33,281 bases of DNA from Bacteroidales bacterium (GCA_016281315.1 JAEEIJ010000062.1:1-33281); one strand, 5' to 3'; positions 1-8,077 are shown, numbered from the stretch's first letter. Notes: generated by a model not told the origin, from the letters alone. Program-made: numbers and translations.

Positions 1-167
1 GGGCCCACCACCTTGCGGTGCGGCTCCCCGCCGATGTCCAGCAGCTGGGCGCTTTTGGCGCTGATAAGCTCCACCTTGTCGCCCTTTTTCTTCTGGGCGT
101 TCAAAGGCAGCGCCGCCGCTGTCAGAAGCAGCAGCCAGCAGAGCCTATGAAGGGTTTTCAGGCGCAC
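1..167 (-). CDS. OstA/LptA-like LPS-export periplasmic protein, 5' part only
   Basis: The first 55 codons are present and the gene runs off the left edge. It starts at a GTG whose first base touches the TAA of the upstream surA-like gene, so the two are probably coupled. The translation opens with a basic/hydrophobic signal peptide (MRLKTLHR then WLLLLTAAALPLNAQ), followed by KKKGDKVELISAKSAQ and an L-D-I-G-G-E-P segment. That pattern is typical of the OstA-like proteins that follow SurA-type isomerases in Bacteroidales. OstA/LptA-fold proteins bridge the periplasm and carry LPS to the outer membrane. The family call rests on this short N-terminus and on gene order. No ATG lies at a better place; the GTG is chosen because it gives a complete signal peptide. 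Confidence 0.6.
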   Translation of the reverse strand, partial: MRLKTLHRLCWLLLLTAAALPLNAQKKKGDKVELISAKSAQLLDIGGEPHRKVVG

Positions 168-1541
168 TTATTTCCGCTGGTTCCACGCTTCGCGGGAGAA
201 TTCACACTCCCCGAACAACGGGTCGATGACAATGTAGGTGGTCTTGATCTTTTCGTTCAGGAAGCGGTCCACGGCCTCCATCTGTTTCTCCTGCTCCACC
301 TTGTCCAGGATCTGGCTGTAGTCGTTCTCGAAGGTGGCGGTGTGGGCCGGAATGATCTTGTCCACGCGGATGATTTTGTAAATCAGGTTGCCGCCGCGGC
401 CCTGCTGATAACCTTCGTTGTCCTGCGACTCCACGGGCTCGGAGATTTCCCCGGGCTTCAGGTTCTTGATGGCGGCGTAATCGGCCGGCTTCAACTGGTC
501 AATCTCGAAGTAGGACGACCCGGTGGAGGGATCCGCCATCTGCCCGCCGTTGGTGCGGCTGGCGGGGTCCTCGGAGAAGAAGCGGGCGGCCATATCGAAG
601 GCCATTTCTCCGGCCTCGATCTTGGTCTTCAGGCTGTCCAGTCTGGAGAAGGCCTTTTCGCGGTCCTCACCTGTGTACTGTGGTTTGAGGAGGATGTGGC
701 GGGCGTTGAACATATCGCCCTTCTTTTCAATCACCTCGATGATATGGAATCCGTCCGGGGTTTCCACGATCTGGGAGACCGTTCCGGGCCTCAGGGCCAT
801 CGCGGCGTCCGAGAAGGCCGGCCAGAAGATGCCCTTGGAAGCCAGGCCCAGTTCGCCGCCGCGGCGGGCGCTGCCAGGGTCTTCCGAGTAGATGCGGGCG
901 AGGGTGGAGAACTTCTCGCCGTTCATAATGCGTTCCCGCAGGCTCAGGAGTTTCTCCTTCACGGCCATCGCCGCCGCCTCGCGGTCCGGATAGAGGCAGA
1001 TCTGGCTCAACTGGTACTTGACAGGGACCACCGGCAGGTCTTCGGGATCGGTTTTGTCGATGTACTGCTGTACGTCGTACGGGGTTACATCGGCCGTCTT
1101 GGAGGCGATCGCATAGCGCGCCTGCTCCGTGAGGCTCTGCTCCTCCAGGGTTTTCTTCCATTCCTCGCGCAGCTTATAGAGCGGCTTGCCGAAGTATTTC
1201 TCTACCTCTTCGTCGCCGCCCAGCTGGGTGCGGAACCAGTCCAGACGCTGGTTGAGGTTGGACGACACCATTTCTCCGTTCACGGTGAGCGAGTCCACGC
1301 GGGCCTGCATCAGGAAGAGCTTGCTCTCCATCATTTTCTCCAGCAGCTCGCAGCGGATGTCGCGGTCTCCGGCGCTGCCGTTCATCCGCATCTGCTGAAC
1401 TTCGGCCTCCAGGTCGCTCAGCAGGATGGTTTCCCCGCCCACGACGGCGATGGTTTTATCGGCCACGCCGCCTTTGTATTTCTGGGCTCCCAGGCTCAGG
1501 CAGAGCAGAAGGGCTGCCGCCGAAAGGATGATATGCTTCAT
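168..1541 (-). CDS. surA: SurA-like periplasmic peptidyl-prolyl isomerase (two PpiC domains)
   Basis: A 457-residue protein with a signal peptide (residues 1-19, ending SLGAQ). An N-terminal chaperone region covers about 21-165 (SurA_N type, starting DKTIAVVGGETILLSDLE). Two parvulin domains follow at about 175-272 and 280-393; each has the conserved pattern F..LA..YSEDP...GGELG or F..AARFFSEDP...GGQM and a G-F-H-I or N-L-I-Y end strand. The family escorts outer-membrane proteins through the periplasm. The ATG lies 3 nt after the TAG of the previous gene, a smaller SurA_N-like lipoprotein, and its stop touches the GTG of the OstA-like gene, so the three form one envelope-assembly unit. The first parvulin domain may be structural only; catalytic activity cannot be judged from sequence alone. 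The domain order is clear. Confidence 0.88.
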   Translation of the reverse strand: MKHIILSAAALLLCLSLGAQKYKGGVADKTIAVVGGETILLSDLEAEVQQMRMNGSAGDRDIRCELLEKMMESKLFLMQARVDSLTVNGEMVSSNLNQRLDWFRTQLGGDEEVEKYFGKPLYKLREEWKKTLEEQSLTEQARYAIASKTADVTPYDVQQYIDKTDPEDLPVVPVKYQLSQICLYPDREAAAMAVKEKLLSLRERIMNGEKFSTLARIYSEDPGSARRGGELGLASKGIFWPAFSDAAMALRPGTVSQIVETPDGFHIIEVIEKKGDMFNARHILLKPQYTGEDREKAFSRLDSLKTKIEAGEMAFDMAARFFSEDPASRTNGGQMADPSTGSSYFEIDQLKPADYAAIKNLKPGEISEPVESQDNEGYQQGRGGNLIYKIIRVDKIIPAHTATFENDYSQILDKVEQEKQMEAVDRFLNEKIKTTYIVIDPLFGECEFSREAWNQRK

Positions 1542-1544
1542 AGA

Positions 1545-2411
1545 CTAGTAAATTACAAATTTTTGACTGCGCAGGGCGTCTTCCAGCAAGTCCCGTTCCA
1601 AATCGCTCTCGAGCTTGTGTTTCCGGCTGCTCAGAATAAGGTCCCGGATGCGCTCGGTGACATATTCCTGCGGGGCGGGCTTGCCTTCCTGCACCATTTC
1701 CACGATATAGGCGATGTGCAGGTTGCCGGCTTCGTCCGGCAGCTGCGCAAACTGTTTGTCGATGCTTCCAACGAGACTCCGCCAGTCCGTTCCCAGCTCC
1801 TGGGCCAGGGTGATGGCGTCCATCCAGGTGTCGGACGCATCCACATACTTGAGGGCGGCGTATTTCCCGAGACTGTCGGCCTCCATCACTTCCAGGTCGT
1901 CGGCGGAGGACATCTTCTTCTTGAGGGAAGTCAGGCTCCGCGACTTGGCGGGGATGATCATATAACGGGACTTGATAACCGGCCTGTCCAGGCGGAAACG
2001 GTCCTTGTTGGCGTTATAGTAGCTCTCGATTTCTTCGTCCGTGATGAGCGTGTCCAGCCGCTGGAGGATGTAGAGTTGCTGGTAGCGGTACTTCAGGAGG
2101 GTGCGGCGGTACTCTTCCAGCTCGTCCTTGACGTCTTTATCGGCCTTGGAAAGCTGTTCCTGGGCCATATCCAGCAGGAGCAGGTCCTCCGCCCAGGCGT
2201 TGATGAAGCGGGTGGCGAGGGCCGCGCTGTCCTCCGCGCTCACGCCGGCGGGAATGTAGCTCTGCAGCTGGCTCTGGTAGAGTTTATGCTTGCCTACGCG
2301 GGCCACCACCTCCCCGCGGAGGAGTTCGTTCGTCCCCTCCCGCAGGCGCTGTACCAGCTGGCAGGAGGCCGCCAGGCACAGGGTGAGCAGTATGATGAGC
2401 CCTTTGCGCAT
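1545..2411 (-). CDS. SurA_N/PpiC-like lipoprotein (putative periplasmic folding factor)
   Basis: A 288-residue protein. The N-terminus MRKGLIILLTLCLAASC is a lipoprotein signal peptide with the lipidated Cys at 17. The next 150 residues are helix-rich and charged (ELRGEVVARVGKHKLYQSQL, then ALATRFINAWAEDLLLLDMA), which resembles the chaperone part of SurA/PrsA. The C-terminal half has a weak parvulin-like pattern (SRYMIIPAKS..., IAYIVEMVQEGKPAPQEYV). It lacks the clear SEDP/GGELG motif seen in the neighbouring SurA homologue, so it is probably a chaperone rather than an active isomerase. It sits between dacB and surA with gaps of 6 and 3 nt. A TAnnTTTG box in the last codons of dacB could give it a separate, very short-leader transcript. 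Confidence 0.72.
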   Translation of the reverse strand: MRKGLIILLTLCLAASCQLVQRLREGTNELLRGEVVARVGKHKLYQSQLQSYIPAGVSAEDSAALATRFINAWAEDLLLLDMAQEQLSKADKDVKDELEEYRRTLLKYRYQQLYILQRLDTLITDEEIESYYNANKDRFRLDRPVIKSRYMIIPAKSRSLTSLKKKMSSADDLEVMEADSLGKYAALKYVDASDTWMDAITLAQELGTDWRSLVGSIDKQFAQLPDEAGNLHIAYIVEMVQEGKPAPQEYVTERIRDLILSSRKHKLESDLERDLLEDALRSQKFVIY

Positions 2412-2417
2412 AGTAAT

Positions 2418-3887
2418 CTACAAAGATAGCAAAAAATCGAGAAACCCCATCAGAACGGGCCGTACTTCGCGGTTGGTGGCGGTGGCGTTGTTCGTGAGAA
2501 TGGAGAAGGTGTATTGGGGTTTCCCTTCTTCGTCCAGGATGTAGCCGGAATAGCACAGCGTACCGTTCATCGAGCCGCTTTTCATCCGCACGCGCTGGGC
2601 TCCTTCGCCCAGTTTCACCACGTTCAGCGTTCCCTGTCCGGGGGCCGGAAGGCTTCCGAGGAAGGCGGGAAAGGCGGGACTTTTTTTCATCGCGTCCAGG
2701 AAGTCCGCCATCCAGCGGGCCGACACATAATTGCTCCGCGAAAGGCCGCTCCCGTCCACCAGCTGGATCGGGTCCTCGCGTAGTCCCAGGCCTTCCAGGA
2801 CCTCTTTCCGGGCCACGGCGCAGCTGTCATAGACGGCCCAGCCGCTGGCCGATTCGCCCATCGCGCGGAGGAGGGCTTCGGCATAGAAATTATCGCTGCG
2901 CCAGTTGGTTTCCCGGGCGATTTCTTCCAGTTTGGGGCCTTGCGTCCGGCCGATTTTCACCGGCTTTCCGGCCACATCCTTCTGGATGAAATCCGGCCCC
3001 TGGATGTATCCGCTGCGGTCCACGCGGGCATAGCCGCCCGTCACTTCCCAGCCTGTAGCGAGGAGGTTTTTCCAGAATTCGAAGGCGCAGCTGAGGTCGC
3101 CGTATTTGTTCGCGAAATGCTCGGTCTTGGGCGCGCGGTCCGTGGCGAAGGTGCCGCGGAGCTCGGCATACGGCGCCAGGTCGGTCGTGAACAGGTACAG
3201 GCTGTTTCCGCTGCCGGCCGGGCCTGTGAGACTGTAGTTTTCCGTGTGCATCCAGGGCGTCTCGGGATAGGTCTGTGTGAAGTTCACCGTTTCCCCTTCG
3301 GCCGCGGCGGACACCGCGAAGTCGATGGCGTTTTCGTAGAAGCAGAGGGCGCTCATTCCCGTGCCGTAATAGGTTCCCAGGTCGTCGTAGCTCCAGGAGG
3401 CGTGCTCCAGATGACCTTCGTACAGGCGTCCGTCGCCGACGATGCGTCCGTCGATGCGCTCGATGCCCGCCTGCTTCAGCAGGGTTTTCCACTTCCAGAA
3501 AAGGGCGTCCGGCGCCAGGCCAATCCCGTCTCCCGTCCCCGTCGTTGGATCTCCGCCGCCGAGGATGTAAAGGTCTCCCTTCAGGGTGCCGTCCTCGATG
3601 GCGCCCACGTAGCCCAGTCCGGTCTCGAAGCGGTAATCCGCCCCGAAGGCGTGCAGGGCGCAGCCCGTGGTGATGAGCTTGGCGTTGGAGGCAGGGACCA
3701 TCCGGACGTCCTGGTTATAGGCCGCCACGGTCTTTCCGTCGGCCGCGCGCACCGTCACGCCCAGCAGGGTTCCCTTCAGGGGGCCTTTGCCGGCCATTCT
3801 CTCCAGGTATTTCTGGGCCGATACAGGCTGTTGTCCCGACGCCAGGATTGGCAGCAGAATGGCGACCAGTGTGAGAAGTCGTTTCAT
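2418..3887 (-). CDS. dacB: D-alanyl-D-alanine carboxypeptidase/endopeptidase, PBP4 (peptidase S13) family
   Basis: A 489-residue exported protein. The chosen ATG at 3887 gives a clean signal peptide (MKRLLTLVAILLPILASGQ); a frame extension 13 codons upstream would put charged residues before it and run into the preceding gene's stop. All three penicillin-binding motifs are visible: S-N-A-K at about 67-70 (nucleophile Ser67), S-D-N at about 331-333, and K-S-G at about 436-438 in place of K-T-G. The large insertion between motifs one and two is typical of class C PBP4 enzymes. It trims peptidoglycan stem peptides and cross-links in the periplasm. It follows the phosphatase gene by 10 nt and precedes the SurA-like pair, consistent with an envelope cluster. 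A TAATTTTG box ends 5 nt before its ATG. Confidence 0.9.
   Translation of the reverse strand: MKRLLTLVAILLPILASGQQPVSAQKYLERMAGKGPLKGTLLGVTVRAADGKTVAAYNQDVRMVPASNAKLITTGCALHAFGADYRFETGLGYVGAIEDGTLKGDLYILGGGDPTTGTGDGIGLAPDALFWKWKTLLKQAGIERIDGRIVGDGRLYEGHLEHASWSYDDLGTYYGTGMSALCFYENAIDFAVSAAAEGETVNFTQTYPETPWMHTENYSLTGPAGSGNSLYLFTTDLAPYAELRGTFATDRAPKTEHFANKYGDLSCAFEFWKNLLATGWEVTGGYARVDRSGYIQGPDFIQKDVAGKPVKIGRTQGPKLEEIARETNWRSDNFYAEALLRAMGESASGWAVYDSCAVARKEVLEGLGLREDPIQLVDGSGLSRSNYVSARWMADFLDAMKKSPAFPAFLGSLPAPGQGTLNVVKLGEGAQRVRMKSGSMNGTLCYSGYILDEEGKPQYTFSILTNNATATNREVRPVLMGFLDFLLSL
2421..2428 (-). promoter_or_regulatory. TATCTTTG -7 box inside the 3' end of dacB
   Basis: The minus strand reads TATCTTTG 9 nt before the ATG at 2411, matching the Bacteroidota -7 consensus TAnnTTTG. 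It overlaps the last sense codons of dacB; the box's TTTG encodes part of the final Ser-Leu before the TAG. I see no clear TTTG -33 box, so strength is uncertain. Confidence 0.45.
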
Positions 3888-3892
3888 AGATG

Positions 3893-3900
3893 CAAAATTA
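3893..3900 (-). promoter_or_regulatory. TAATTTTG -7 box immediately upstream of dacB
   Basis: The minus strand reads TAATTTTG, then 5 nt, then the dacB ATG at 3887. It overlaps the last codons of the upstream phosphatase gene. The spacing would place the start of transcription at or next to the ATG. Confidence 0.45.
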
Positions 3901-4350
3901 CGCATTATTTCCCAGCATCGCCTCACATCCTTCCAGGATGTCCTGGAACGCCTCTTCGAAATCCCCGGTGTACCAGGGGTCGGCGACGTCCCTTCCGACG
4001 CCGGTGTAAGACATCAGCAGATGAATTTTCCCCTCCGGGTCTTCCGGGATGATGCGGCGGATCAGCCGCAGGTTCGAGGCGTCCATACAGACGATGCGGT
4101 CGAAGCGGTTGTAATCGTCCGGGGTAACTTTCCGGGCGCGTTTGTCGGGGTCGAAAAGGACGCCGTGCTGGCTCAGGCTGCGTTTTGCCGGCGGATAGAT
4201 GGGATTGCCGGTTTCTTCCGCAGAAACGGCTGCTGATTCAATATAGTACTGGCTATCCAGCCCCCTGGCTTTCACGAGCGCTTTTAGGATGAACTCCGCC
4301 ATCGGGCTCCGGCAGATGTTCCCGTGGCAGACAAAAAGAATTCTTCTCAT
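3898..4350 (-). CDS. Low-molecular-weight protein-tyrosine phosphatase
   Basis: 150 residues, the normal length for this cytosolic family. The phosphate-binding loop sits at the very N-terminus: C8-H-G-N-I-C-R14-S, the C-x5-R-S signature, preceded by the hydrophobic strand ILFV. The general-acid loop is D124-P-W-Y in the context DVADPWYTGDF. The next residues after the loop (SPMAEFILKALV) match typical LMW-PTPs. Such enzymes dephosphorylate protein tyrosine, often on tyrosine kinases that control capsule export, although no such kinase is in the window. It lies 4 nt after the YkvA-like gene and 10 nt before dacB in the same transcription direction. Confidence 0.92.
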   Translation of the reverse strand: MRRILFVCHGNICRSPMAEFILKALVKARGLDSQYYIESAAVSAEETGNPIYPPAKRSLSQHGVLFDPDKRARKVTPDDYNRFDRIVCMDASNLRLIRRIIPEDPEGKIHLLMSYTGVGRDVADPWYTGDFEEAFQDILEGCEAMLGNNA

Positions 4351-4354
4351 GAAC

Positions 4355-4744
4355 CTATTTTAAATCCCCGTAATCGGCCTCCGTCACGGAAGGGAACCAT
4401 TCGCGAACCTTTTCTTTCGCGCGGCCTTTGACGGTGGCGGTGATGCTGCCGCTCACATAGGTGACGGCGGCCAGCAGGGCGGCCCAGTCATCGGCCAGGC
4501 CGGCGAAGGGCAGGAAATCCGGGATGAGATCCATCGGCAGGATCATATAGCCCAGGGCGCCGGCGATGATGGCCTTGTATTTCATCGGCACGCTTTCGTC
4601 CACCATCGTGTAGTAAAGCACGAGGGCGTAGTACACCACCTTCACCCCCACTTTTGAAGCGATGCGGCGGAGTTTTTTCCAGAAGTCTTCCTCGTTGTAA
4701 TGCCGGCCGTAGGGCTGGAGTTCTTTGGATGTAAGGTTATCCAT
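4355..4744 (-). CDS. YkvA/DUF1232 family small membrane protein
   Basis: 129 residues. A hydrophobic core at about 35-105 contains the family hallmark K-A-I-I-A-G-A-L-G-Y-M-I-L-P-M-D-L-I-P-D-F, followed by LADDWAALLAAV, a second hydrophobic helix. This matches DUF1232 (YkvA-like), whose role is unknown. The N-terminal 30 residues are charged (KELQPYGRHYNEEDFWKKL) and the C-terminus is basic, as in other members. Gaps are 2 nt to the Na/Pi cotransporter gene upstream and 4 nt to the phosphatase gene downstream. Confidence 0.8.
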   Translation of the reverse strand: MDNLTSKELQPYGRHYNEEDFWKKLRRIASKVGVKVVYYALVLYYTMVDESVPMKYKAIIAGALGYMILPMDLIPDFLPFAGLADDWAALLAAVTYVSGSITATVKGRAKEKVREWFPSVTEADYGDLK

Positions 4745-4746
4745 AA

Positions 4747-6426
4747 CTATTTGTCGTGCGATTCGCCCACGCGGGCCTCAACCACGTTGATGATATAGTC
4801 GCCGCTCTTCTCGCATTCGCCGATCAGGTCCATAAACACCGTTCCGTTGTCGTAGCCGTACAGGTGCTGGTCCAGGGCGTCGATGTTCTCCTGCTTCAGG
4901 CGGTTGCGGCAGTCGTTGATACTGGCCTCGATATAGGCGCTCTTTCCGAGGCCGACACTGCCGCGGGGGCTGGTGAGCACCAGATTCATCTGGGTGAGGG
5001 CGTCCTCCACCAGCTGGACCATCTGCAGGCCGCCGGCAATCTGCGCCTCGGAGAATTCCACCTTGTTTTCGCGCTTGCGCTTGAGGATGCGCACCAGGTT
5101 GAAGAAGCTGTCGCCCACCGACTCCAGTTCGCCGATCTGGCGCAGCATCGCGCGGATCTCGCCCTTGGTTTCATCGGAGAGGTGCGCCTGCCCCACGTCG
5201 CCCAGGTACTTGCCAATCTCGGCCTCCATCCGGTCGCTGAGGTCCTCGTATTTGTCGATGCGCTCATACAGCTTGGCAAAATCCTCGTCCGAGGCGTGGT
5301 AGGCTTCCTTGAGCAGTTCGTACATCTTCTGCATCTTCTCGCCGAAGAGCACAATCTCCTTCTGCGCCTGCAGGACGGAGATTTCCGGCGTCTTCATCAG
5401 GCCGCCGCGGATGTACTGCAGACGGAACTCGTCCTCTTCCTCGCTCTTCTTCGGGCGGATAATGATGCACACCACCTTCTCGATCAGCGGGATGAACCAG
5501 ATGAGAATCAACGTGTTAATCACATTGAAGAAGGTATGGAACGTGGCCAGGGCGAAGGATAGCTGGGTAGGGCTCTGTTCGGGTGCGGTGGGATCCAGGC
5601 CCACCACGCCGCAGACCATCCTCACGAACGGGAAGAAGAAGATGAGCACCCAGATGACGCCGAACACGTTGAAGAGCATATGCGCCATAGCTGTTCGCCG
5701 CGCCTGTGTATTGGCGCTGAGGGCCGCCAGGTTGGCGGTAACGGTGGTGCCGATGTTCTCACCCATCACCAGCGCAATACCCTGGAAGATGGTGATGGCC
5801 CCGGTGGAGCAGAGCACCATCGTGATGGCCATCAGGGCCGCCGAGCTCTGTACCATAGCGGTCAGGATGGTGCCTATCAGCAGGAACAGCAGGATGGTGC
5901 CGTAATTGGTCTTGAAGCTGGCGAAGAAGTCCACCACGGCGGGCTTGTTCGCAAGATCCAGTTCAATGCCGCCCTCTTTTAGCATTCCCAGGGCGAAGAG
6001 CAGGAACGACAGGCCGAAGAGGAAGTCCCCGATGTAGCGGTGTTTCCCGAGCTGGATGAGGATGATGCCGATCAGGAACGCCGGCCACACCAGCATCGTT
6101 ACATTGAAGGAGAAACCGGCCGACATAATCCAGGCGCTCATCGTGGTGCCGATGTTGGCGCCCATAATGATGGAAATGGCCTGCGCCAGCGTGAGCAGGG
6201 CGGCGTTCACGAAGGACACCGTCATCACGGTGGTTGCGGCCGATGACTGGACGGCCACCGTTACCAGTGCGCCGGTCATTACGCCGGAGAAGCGGTTGGT
6301 GGTCATCGCGCCCAGCATATTACGCAGCTGCGGGCCGGCCATCTTCTGGAGCGCCTCGCTCATCACCTTCATGCCGTAGATGAGGAGCGCAATGGAGCCG
6401 AGGAGTTTCAGTGCAATGAGAAACAT
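4747..6426 (-). CDS. Na+/phosphate cotransporter family protein with C-terminal PhoU-like domain
   Basis: 559 residues. The N-terminal part (about 1-325) has eight or more hydrophobic segments and the two inverted Q-S-S-A repeats that mark the Na/Pi cotransporter (NptA/YjbB) family, at Q60-S-S-A and Q193-S-S-A. Each repeat is paired with an M-G-x-N-I-G-T-T motif. After a charged linker (KKSEEEDEF), the last 200 residues form helices with a PhoU-like character (KMYELLKEAYHASDEDFAKLYERIDKYEDLSDRME is part of this region, read in pieces). The family moves phosphate with sodium across the inner membrane; in some bacteria it exports phosphate. It is the second gene of the leftward run, 3 nt after the CBM9-like gene, with which it shares no obvious function. 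Confidence 0.88.
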   Translation of the reverse strand: MFLIALKLLGSIALLIYGMKVMSEALQKMAGPQLRNMLGAMTTNRFSGVMTGALVTVAVQSSAATTVMTVSFVNAALLTLAQAISIIMGANIGTTMSAWIMSAGFSFNVTMLVWPAFLIGIILIQLGKHRYIGDFLFGLSFLLFALGMLKEGGIELDLANKPAVVDFFASFKTNYGTILLFLLIGTILTAMVQSSAALMAITMVLCSTGAITIFQGIALVMGENIGTTVTANLAALSANTQARRTAMAHMLFNVFGVIWVLIFFFPFVRMVCGVVGLDPTAPEQSPTQLSFALATFHTFFNVINTLILIWFIPLIEKVVCIIIRPKKSEEEDEFRLQYIRGGLMKTPEISVLQAQKEIVLFGEKMQKMYELLKEAYHASDEDFAKLYERIDKYEDLSDRMEAEIGKYLGDVGQAHLSDETKGEIRAMLRQIGELESVGDSFFNLVRILKRKRENKVEFSEAQIAGGLQMVQLVEDALTQMNLVLTSPRGSVGLGKSAYIEASINDCRNRLKQENIDALDQHLYGYDNGTVFMDLIGECEKSGDYIINVVEARVGESHDK

Positions 6427-6429
6427 AGC

Positions 6430-7041
6430 TTACAGGTTAAAGGTGCCGAAAAATTCGGGCCGATGAAAATCCGGCGCGGGCGTTCCCACGGGCGCCCAGC
6501 TCAGGAAATGGGGATGCGCGGTTTTGTCGCCGCACTTGTAGATGTTGCCTTTCAGGTGATCGGGAAGGTGTTTCGGGTCCAGGCCGACGGCCTCATAGGG
6601 AATGACGATGCCGACACTCCATTCCACGGGTTTATCGGCCACCTCCACGGGTGCCGCCACCCCGCCGAAGCGGATGATGCTCCGCATCGATTCGGGAAGG
6701 AGTTCCCGGTCTCCGCGTCCCGTGCCGCAGCCCACCAGCAGGTGTCCGCCGGCATTCACTTCGATATTATAGTAGTTGTCGTTTCCGGGGGCCTGCAGGA
6801 AAATCTCGCAGCAGCTGTCTTCCCAGATGGTTCCGCCGTCCTGCAGATTCCGCACGGTAATGCCCAGCCCGTTCACGTGCCAGACCACCCAGAGGGCTTT
6901 GTCCGTACGGGCGATGCGGCCCTCCACCTTGGGGGCATAGGGCCATTCGGCCGGCCAATTCACGTGTTTCACTTCAAAACGCGCCCCTTTCTCTTCCAGG
7001 ATGTCCGGGTCGCAGGCTGCAATTAGCGGGATCGTCAACAT
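6430..7041 (-). CDS. CBM9-like carbohydrate-binding family protein
   Basis: 203 residues from the ATG at 7041. The track frame can be extended three codons to a TTG, but that TTG overlaps the promoter box and is unlikely. The protein resembles the carbohydrate-binding family 9-like proteins of Bacteroidota. It has an early W-P-A-E-W-P-Y-A-P segment, a central I-W-E-D-S-C-C-E-I-F-L strand followed by Y-Y-N-I-E-V-N-A-G-G, and a terminal LSWAPVGTPAPDFHRPEFFG. There is no convincing signal peptide, so it may be cytosolic; the ligand is unknown. It is the first gene of the long leftward cluster. A TATCTTTG box ends only 6 nt before the ATG, so the message may be leaderless. Confidence 0.7.
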   Translation of the reverse strand: MLTIPLIAACDPDILEEKGARFEVKHVNWPAEWPYAPKVEGRIARTDKALWVVWHVNGLGITVRNLQDGGTIWEDSCCEIFLQAPGNDNYYNIEVNAGGHLLVGCGTGRGDRELLPESMRSIIRFGGVAAPVEVADKPVEWSVGIVIPYEAVGLDPKHLPDHLKGNIYKCGDKTAHPHFLSWAPVGTPAPDFHRPEFFGTFNL

Positions 7042-7047
7042 AACATA

Positions 7048-7055
7048 CAAAGATA
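7048..7055 (-). promoter_or_regulatory. TATCTTTG -7 box for the leftward cluster
   Basis: On the minus strand TATCTTTG lies 6 nt before the ATG at 7041. It is divergent from the TAACTTTG box at 7067-7074. No clear -33 TTTG is seen. Confidence 0.55.
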
Positions 7056-7066
7056 ATAAAATCTGC

Positions 7067-7074
7067 TAACTTTG
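7067..7074 (+). promoter_or_regulatory. TAACTTTG -7 box for the zinc-ribbon gene
   Basis: TAACTTTG matches TAnnTTTG and lies 20 nt before the ATG at 7095, a normal spacing that leaves a short leader. The A/T-rich upstream DNA is shared with the divergent box at 7048-7055. Confidence 0.55.
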
Positions 7075-7094
7075 TAAAAACTATTGCAAGGACT

Positions 7095-7364
7095 ATGGAA
7101 CAGAGATTCTGCCAAAGCTGTGGAATGCCCCTCACCGACGAACTCCTCGGAACCAATGCCGACGGAAGCAAAAACGAAGACTATTGCCTTTACTGCTATG
7201 CCGGCGGAAAGTTCCTGCAGGACTGCACGATGGACGAAATGATTGAGCACTGCGCCCAGTTTGTGGACGAAGTGAACAAAAACCTGCCGCAGCCCCTCAC
7301 GCGCGAAGAGTACATCGAAATGATGCGCGGCTATTTCCCGCTGCTTAAACGCTGGAAGAAGTAG
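7095..7364 (+). CDS. Small putative zinc-ribbon protein
   Basis: 89 residues. Two Cys pairs, C6-x-x-C9 near the N-terminus (FCQSCGMPL) and C31-x-x-C34 (DYCLYCYAGG), would hold one zinc ion; this matches the 'putative zinc ribbon' family found widely in anaerobes. The second half is helical and acidic/basic (MDEMIEHCAQFVDEVNKNLP, then LTREEYIEMMRGYFPLLKRWKK), also typical. The function of the family is not known. The stop lies 20 bp inside the convergent glycosylase gene. Confidence 0.8.
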   Translation: MEQRFCQSCGMPLTDELLGTNADGSKNEDYCLYCYAGGKFLQDCTMDEMIEHCAQFVDEVNKNLPQPLTREEYIEMMRGYFPLLKRWKK

Positions 7365-7950
7365 TCTCTTTCCCGTCCGCGGCGGGGAGGCTGAACAGGC
7401 GGGTATAAAACTCCGCCTTCTTCGGAAGGGGAAGCGGATAGGCGCGGGATGTGGAGGGCATCCGCCAGAAACGGATAGGGCGGTCCGCCACCATCAACTC
7501 TGTATATGCGCCGATAGGTGGGACTTCACATCCAAACATTTCAGCGATAACATCTGTCGCTTTTTGCCCGGTTGTAACCAGATTGGAACATTCGGGAAGT
7601 CGTTTCAATAAGGCGTCTACGTCCGTTGGTTTGACTACTTCCAGAAAAGCATCAGATGCGTTATCCTTCAGACGGCGCACTTCACAGGCCGTGTCATAAA
7701 ACGCCAGCCCGGCCTTTTCACAAAAGCTGCGGATAGCCGTTTCGTCAAAACGCTTTTCGCTTACGAGACAAAAGCGGTCCTTGTCCCCGAAGTGAATCAG
7801 CCCCATAATGCGCCAGAAGTCGTTGATCCAGTTGGGGTAGTAAAACGGCATACACCAGCGGTGGGACTGGGGCGGGAAACTGCCCAGGAACAAGATGCTT
7901 GCTTCCGGCGGCAGGAACGGTTCAAACGGATGCTTTTCGACTGGATTCAC
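7345..7950 (-). CDS. Uracil-DNA glycosylase superfamily protein, hypoxanthine-DNA glycosylase (HDG)-like
   Basis: 201 residues, starting at GTG (7950). No ATG lies in a suitable place, and the second codon onwards (NPVEKHPFEPFL) fits a normal start. The first glycosylase motif is F-L-G-S-F-P-P, followed by Y-Y-P-N-W-I-N-D-F-W-R-I-M-G, which is the hallmark of the HDG (family 6) group. The second motif is M-P-S-T-S-R-A in place of the L-P-S-T-S-P-A usual in that group. A VTTGQKATD strand sits between them. Such enzymes remove deaminated purines or uracil from DNA. The C-terminal 20 bp overlap the convergent zinc-ribbon gene. Substrate preference cannot be read from sequence. Confidence 0.75.
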   Translation of the reverse strand: MNPVEKHPFEPFLPPEASILFLGSFPPQSHRWCMPFYYPNWINDFWRIMGLIHFGDKDRFCLVSEKRFDETAIRSFCEKAGLAFYDTACEVRRLKDNASDAFLEVVKPTDVDALLKRLPECSNLVTTGQKATDVIAEMFGCEVPPIGAYTELMVADRPIRFWRMPSTSRAYPLPLPKKAEFYTRLFSLPAADGKETTSSSV

Positions 7951-7970
7951 AGGCGCTGGTTTTTCAGATA

Positions 7971-7978
7971 CAAAAATA
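7971..7978 (-). promoter_or_regulatory. TATTTTTG -7 box for the glycosylase gene
   Basis: The minus strand reads TATTTTTG, matching TAnnTTTG, 20 nt before the GTG start at 7950. No -33 TTTG is seen at the right distance. Confidence 0.4.
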
Positions 7979-8007
7979 GGAAAAACCGTCTATTTGTAAA
8001 AAGGGGG

Positions 8008-8038
8008 TTGCAAACAAACCGCCGATTGTGTATCTTTG
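8008..8038 (+). promoter_or_regulatory. Promoter of the RayT-like pseudogene (TTG, 20 bp, TATCTTTG)
   Basis: TATCTTTG at 8031-8038 is preceded, after 20 bp, by GTTG at 8007-8010, a 3-of-4 match to the -33 TTTG. The first downstream ATG, at 8048, opens a nine-codon reading frame. Confidence 0.5.
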
Positions 8039-8047
8039 GCGTTTAGG

Positions 8048-8077
8048 ATGAACGTCATAAACTATTGTGGTTTATGA
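8048..8077 (+). other. Nine-codon upstream ORF and start-codon hairpin before the RayT-like gene
   Basis: An ATG at 8048 opens a nine-residue frame (MNVINYCGL) whose TGA overlaps the ATG at 8074, so translation of the next frame could be coupled. The same DNA holds a hairpin: TCATAAAC at 8055-8062, a 7-nt loop, and GTTTATGA at 8070-8077. It would hide the start codon. Control of transposase translation is inference. Confidence 0.4.

Noticed and set aside
18..2429. An 803-codon open frame on the plus strand opposite the two folding-factor genes
   Set aside because: The minus-strand genes have signal peptides, conserved domains and operon spacing. The plus frame has low-complexity Leu/Gly/Val composition typical of antisense frames in GC-rich DNA and crosses gene boundaries.
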